A DNA stretch of 6,937 nt from an uncultured Clostridia bacterium (GTDB taxonomy: Bacteria > Bacillota_A > Clostridia > Christensenellales > CAG-138): the NCBI GenBank assembly GCA_937877295.1, contig CALFIV010000098.1, positions 1 to 6,937 of the forward strand, in the 5' to 3' direction. Position 1 is the stretch's first letter. Every line of letters starts with the position of its first letter. This document shows, in pieces, positions 4,477 through 6,937 of this stretch. Below the pieces are notes generated by a model, which saw only the letters and a list, made by a program, of their open reading frames with translations, was not told the DNA's origin and did not search any database. The translations under genes were made by a program, and so were the position numbers.

Positions 4477-6353
4477 ACCGATCCCCGATCAACACCATAC
4501 CGCCCGTATCGGCGGAAGAATGCAAAGCCCGCGGTTTCGACGGGCTTGATTTTGTTTATATCAGCGGCGACGCCTACATCGACCATCCGAGCTTCGGCAC
4601 GGCGATCATTGCGCGCGTGCTGCAAAGCAAAGGGTATTCGGTCGGGATCTTGGCGCAGCCGGACTGGCACAGCGTCGACGCGTTCCGCTCAATGGGCAAG
4701 CCGCGCCTTGCGTTTCTGGTGTCGGCGGGCAATCTTGACTCGATGGTCGACCACTACACTGCGGCGAAAAAACGACGCAGCGACGACGCCTATACGCCCG
4801 GCGGCAAAGCGGGCAAACGCCCGGATCGTGCCGTGATTGTGTATGCGAACCGCTGCCGTGAGGCGTATCCGCACGTGCCGGTGCTGATCGGCGGAATCGA
4901 AGCAAGCCTCAGACGCTTTGCGCATTACGACTACTGGGACGACCGCGTGCGGCATTCCATCCTCTATGACGCGGGCGCGGACCTTCTGATGTACGGCATG
5001 GGCGAGCGCAGCATTGTCGAGATCGCTAAGCGACTCGACGCGGGCGTTCCGGTGCATACGATCCGCGACGTGGCGGGAACTTGCTTTCGTGTCAACGATC
5101 CGTCCGAATGCCCCGATGCACTGCTGCTGCCGTCCTACATGGAGGTCAGCGCCGATAAGCGCAGGTATGCAGAGGCGTTCAAGATCCAGTTCGAGGAGCA
5201 GGATGCGATCCGCGGGAGACAGCTGCTGCAGCAGCATGAGAAAGGATATCTTGTACAGAATCCTCCGCAAGCGCCGCTTTCCACCGCGGAGATGGACGCC
5301 GTGTATGCGCTGCCGTTTACGCGCAAGCCGCATCCGTCCTACCGTGAGCCGATCCCTGCCATCGATGAGGTCCGGTTTTCGATTACATCGTGCCGCGGAT
5401 GTTTCGGCGGCTGCAATTTTTGCGCGCTGACATTCCACCAAGGCCGCGTGATCTCCGCAAGAAGCCATGATTCGATTCTCAAGGAAGCGGTTGCGCTCAC
5501 CAAGGATCGGGACTTTCACGGCTATATTCACGACGTCGGAGGACCGACGGCCAACTTCCGGCAGCCGGCCTGCCATAAACAGTTGAAGAGCGGCGTGTGC
5601 AAAAATCGCTCCTGCATCGGCTACGAGCGCTGTCAAAACCTGGAGGTCGATCATTCGGATTACGTATCTCTGCTTCGAAAGCTTCGTGCCGTGCCGGGCG
5701 TGAAGAAGGTGTTCATCCGCAGCGGCGTGCGATTCGACTATCTCTTGTACGATAAAAGCGACGCGTTTCTGCGCGAGCTTTGCCAGCATCACGTCAGCGG
5801 GCAGCTGAAGGTCGCGCCGGAGCACATTGCAGACCGTACGCTCTATTATATGAACAAGACGCCGCATGCGCTGTATGAGGAGTTCATCAAGCGCTACGAG
5901 CGCATGAACGAGCGGCTCGGCAAAAAACAGTTCGTCGTGCCGTACCTGATGAGCTCGCATCCGGGCTGTACGCTCGACGACGCGATCGCGCTTGCGGAGT
6001 ATCTCAAACAGACGGGACACCGGCCGCAGCAGGTGCAGGATTTCTATCCGACGCCGGGTACGGTGTCGACATGCATGTACCACACCGGACTCGATCCGCG
6101 TACCATGCAGCCGGTGTTTGTGCCCAAAACACCGCAGGAAAAGGCGATGCAGCGCGCATTGATGCAGTATTTTTTGCCGTCCAATTTCAACACGGTGCGC
6201 AAAGCGCTGAAAGCAGCGCACCGCGAGGACCTGATCGGCACGGACCGCCATGCGCTTGTGCCGCCGGAGCGGACGGCGAAAATAAGGGAAATCCCGAAGA
6301 AAAACGCCAAACAGGTAAAGAAATCTGTTGACAAACGGTGTCGGAATGGTTAA
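4473..6353 (+). CDS. ygiQ: YgiQ family radical SAM protein (UPF0313)
   Basis: This 626-residue protein matches the YgiQ family almost end to end. The N-terminal domain (about 20-200) has SGDAYIDHPSFG, VGILAQPDW and LIGGIEASLRRFAHYDYW. The radical SAM core begins near residue 300, with the [4Fe-4S] motif CxxxCxxC at Cys310, Cys314 and Cys317 (CFGGCNFC) and a further Cys307 just before it. Four more cysteines (367, 376, 381, 387) follow DVGGPTANFR, in a region that also carries cysteines in E. coli YgiQ. KVAPEHI, PYLMSSHPGC and QVQDFYPTPGT continue the core. The reaction and substrate of the family are unknown to me. The tail is Lys-rich and probably disordered. The TTG start at 4473 overlaps the divIVA-like stop (TTGA) and follows AAGGAAG (4462-4468), suggesting translational coupling; no nearby ATG fits the N-terminus. 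Confidence 0.93.
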   Translation: MNRSPINTIPPVSAEECKARGFDGLDFVYISGDAYIDHPSFGTAIIARVLQSKGYSVGILAQPDWHSVDAFRSMGKPRLAFLVSAGNLDSMVDHYTAAKKRRSDDAYTPGGKAGKRPDRAVIVYANRCREAYPHVPVLIGGIEASLRRFAHYDYWDDRVRHSILYDAGADLLMYGMGERSIVEIAKRLDAGVPVHTIRDVAGTCFRVNDPSECPDALLLPSYMEVSADKRRYAEAFKIQFEEQDAIRGRQLLQQHEKGYLVQNPPQAPLSTAEMDAVYALPFTRKPHPSYREPIPAIDEVRFSITSCRGCFGGCNFCALTFHQGRVISARSHDSILKEAVALTKDRDFHGYIHDVGGPTANFRQPACHKQLKSGVCKNRSCIGYERCQNLEVDHSDYVSLLRKLRAVPGVKKVFIRSGVRFDYLLYDKSDAFLRELCQHHVSGQLKVAPEHIADRTLYYMNKTPHALYEEFIKRYERMNERLGKKQFVVPYLMSSHPGCTLDDAIALAEYLKQTGHRPQQVQDFYPTPGTVSTCMYHTGLDPRTMQPVFVPKTPQEKAMQRALMQYFLPSNFNTVRKALKAAHREDLIGTDRHALVPPERTAKIREIPKKNAKQVKKSVDKRCRNG

Positions 6354-6356
6354 AAT
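6328..6356 (+). promoter_or_regulatory. Near-consensus SigA promoter for yceD-rpmF
   Basis: A perfect -35 (TTGACA, 6328-6333) is separated by exactly 17 bases from TAAAAT (6351-6356), which differs from the -10 consensus at one position. The promoter covers the last codons and the stop of ygiQ, in a locally AT-rich stretch. The predicted transcript would start near 6363, about 20 bases before the DUF177 start, and would carry that gene and rpmF as a unit. Confidence 0.8.
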
Positions 6357-6373
6357 ATCATTTGGTTCATTTT

Positions 6374-6377
6374 GGAG
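6374..6377 (+). promoter_or_regulatory. Ribosome binding site that decides the DUF177 start
   Basis: GGAG lies six bases before ATG 6384. The frame also offers TTG codons at 6372 and 6378, but the first overlaps the site itself and the second leaves no spacing, so the start is placed at 6384. Confidence 0.7.
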
Positions 6378-6383
6378 TTGCGT

Positions 6384-6896
6384 ATGATTGTATCGGTGAA
6401 TGAAGCGTTGCGACGGGTCGGCGAGCCGTTCCCGTTCGAATGGGAAGGACAGCTCAAACCGCAGACGTTTGCGGGCAAAACCGTGACGTTTTCGGGAAAT
6501 GCAAAGCTTGTCGGCACATATGTATACGACGGCAAGACCTTCCGCGTCGATGCGGATGCTTCGCTCGCGTATGAAACGGTCTGCGCGCGCTGCGGCGAGC
6601 CGATGATTCAAAAGCTTTCGTTTTCGATGACGGAGCGGTTCGTGCGTCCGATGTTTCAATCGGAGGACGAGGAGCTTTATACCTACGAGGGCGAAAAGCT
6701 GGATCTTGAACAGGCGTTTTTCGACAATCTCTTTCTGGAGATGCCGATGACGACCGTCTGCAGCGAATCGTGCAAGGGGCTTTGTCCCGTATGCGGCAAA
6801 AACCTGAACCGCGGGCAATGTGATTGCCTGACAACCAAAATCGACGCGCGTCTGTCTGCGCTCGAATCATTATTGAACGAACATAAGGAGGTGTAA
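6384..6896 (+). CDS. yceD: DUF177 / YceD family protein
   Basis: This 170-residue protein belongs to the DUF177 (YceD) family, which is almost always encoded directly before rpmF and is linked by genetics and conservation to 23S rRNA or ribosome maturation; its biochemical activity is not settled. The N-terminal half is beta-rich (residues 2-60). Cys67 and Cys70 (CARCGEP) form a first pair. Residues 95-122 contain the acidic YTYEGEKLDLEQAFFDNLFLEMP family signature. A second cysteine cluster follows at 126, 130, 134, 137, 146 and 148 (CSESCKGLCPVCGKNL, then CDC), which probably binds zinc. The last three codons (Lys-Glu-Val) double as the rpmF ribosome binding site, so translation of the two genes is tied. 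Transcription probably starts at the promoter overlapping the ygiQ stop. Confidence 0.92.
   Translation: MIVSVNEALRRVGEPFPFEWEGQLKPQTFAGKTVTFSGNAKLVGTYVYDGKTFRVDADASLAYETVCARCGEPMIQKLSFSMTERFVRPMFQSEDEELYTYEGEKLDLEQAFFDNLFLEMPMTTVCSESCKGLCPVCGKNLNRGQCDCLTTKIDARLSALESLLNEHKEV
6885..6893 (+). promoter_or_regulatory. Ribosome binding site of rpmF inside the yceD end
   Basis: AAGGAGGTG lies five bases before ATG 6899 and matches the anti-Shine-Dalgarno closely. It is also the coding sequence for the final Lys-Glu-Val of the DUF177 protein, followed at once by its TAA stop. Confidence 0.85.
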
Positions 6897-6898
6897 TC

Positions 6899-6937
6899 AT
6901 GGCAGTACCCAAGAGAAAAACGTCGAAGGCGAGAAGA
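6899..6937 (+). CDS. rpmF: Ribosomal protein L32 (bL32), first 13 codons
   Basis: The window ends 13 codons into this gene. The visible residues, MAVPKRKTSKARR, are the characteristic basic N-terminus of bacterial L32, a small protein of the large ribosomal subunit of about 60 residues. The MAVPKRKTS start and the position directly after a DUF177 gene make the call secure despite the short stretch. The ATG is two bases after the yceD stop and has a strong ribosome binding site. Whether the protein has the zinc-binding cysteines cannot be seen here. Confidence 0.95.
   Translation, partial: MAVPKRKTSKARR

Noticed and set aside
4441..4500. Possible frameshift splitting a longer DivIVA at the ygiQ junction
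   Set aside because: The sequence after the stop encodes the YgiQ N-terminus in its own frame, with the conserved SGDAYIDHPSFG following soon after, and shows no coiled-coil continuation in another frame.
5222..5235. 14-bp palindrome GCTGCTGCAGCAGC in ygiQ
   Set aside because: It arises from consecutive Leu and Gln codons (QLLQQ) and has no surrounding regulatory context.
4689..6818. 709-codon minus-strand open frame opposite ygiQ and yceD
   Set aside because: Although long, it spans two well-identified + strand genes, the gap between them and a promoter. Its translation is rich in Arg, His and Ala with no domain pattern, and GC-rich codon use leaves few stops in the opposite strand.

Overview
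This window reads as ordinary chromosomal DNA from a fairly GC-rich member of the Firmicutes, probably a gut-type member of the class Clostridia. The reasons are Shine-Dalgarno sites of the AGGAGG/GGAGGTGATC type, TTG start codons, a gene order matching parts of Bacillus/Clostridia chromosomes (pnp followed by an M16 peptidase; yggS-sepF-divIVA; yceD-rpmF), and SepF/DivIVA cell-division proteins. The assignment is inferred from gene content and layout, not from a marker-gene comparison. All genes lie on the + strand.

Layout: (1) 1-344, the 3' end of pnp (polynucleotide phosphorylase: last part of the KH domain, then the S1 domain). (2) 345-524, a 180-bp gap filled almost entirely by one long imperfect inverted repeat (355-505) that looks like a small non-autonomous mobile element and ends in a T-run, so it can also act as the pnp terminator. 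(3) 525-3732, a tight run of three genes: an M16 zinc peptidase (mlpA type), a membrane-anchored HlyD-like protein and the PLP-binding protein YggS. (4) 3745-4476, sepF and an unusually short DivIVA-domain protein. (5) 4473-6353, a YgiQ-family radical SAM protein whose TTG start overlaps the divIVA-like stop. (6) A near-consensus promoter (6328-6356) overlapping the ygiQ stop, followed by a DUF177/YceD protein (6384-6896) and the first 13 codons of rpmF (ribosomal protein L32).

How the genes fit together: from the M16 gene to ygiQ the spacing is 12 bp, 1 bp, 12 bp, 15 bp and a 4-bp overlap, which suggests one transcript linking envelope and division functions (HlyD-like protein, SepF, DivIVA-like protein) with housekeeping enzymes. 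yggS-sepF-divIVA is the compacted core of the B. subtilis ylm cluster, here without ylmG and ylmH. yceD-rpmF is a separate ribosome-related unit with its own promoter.

I found no CRISPR array, toxin-antitoxin pair, phage gene, tRNA or rRNA, and no clear new multi-gene system. The points most worth a second look are the inverted-repeat element after pnp, the mini-DivIVA, the orphan HlyD-like protein, and two AT-rich islands inside coding sequence, one carrying an extended -10 promoter-like site.
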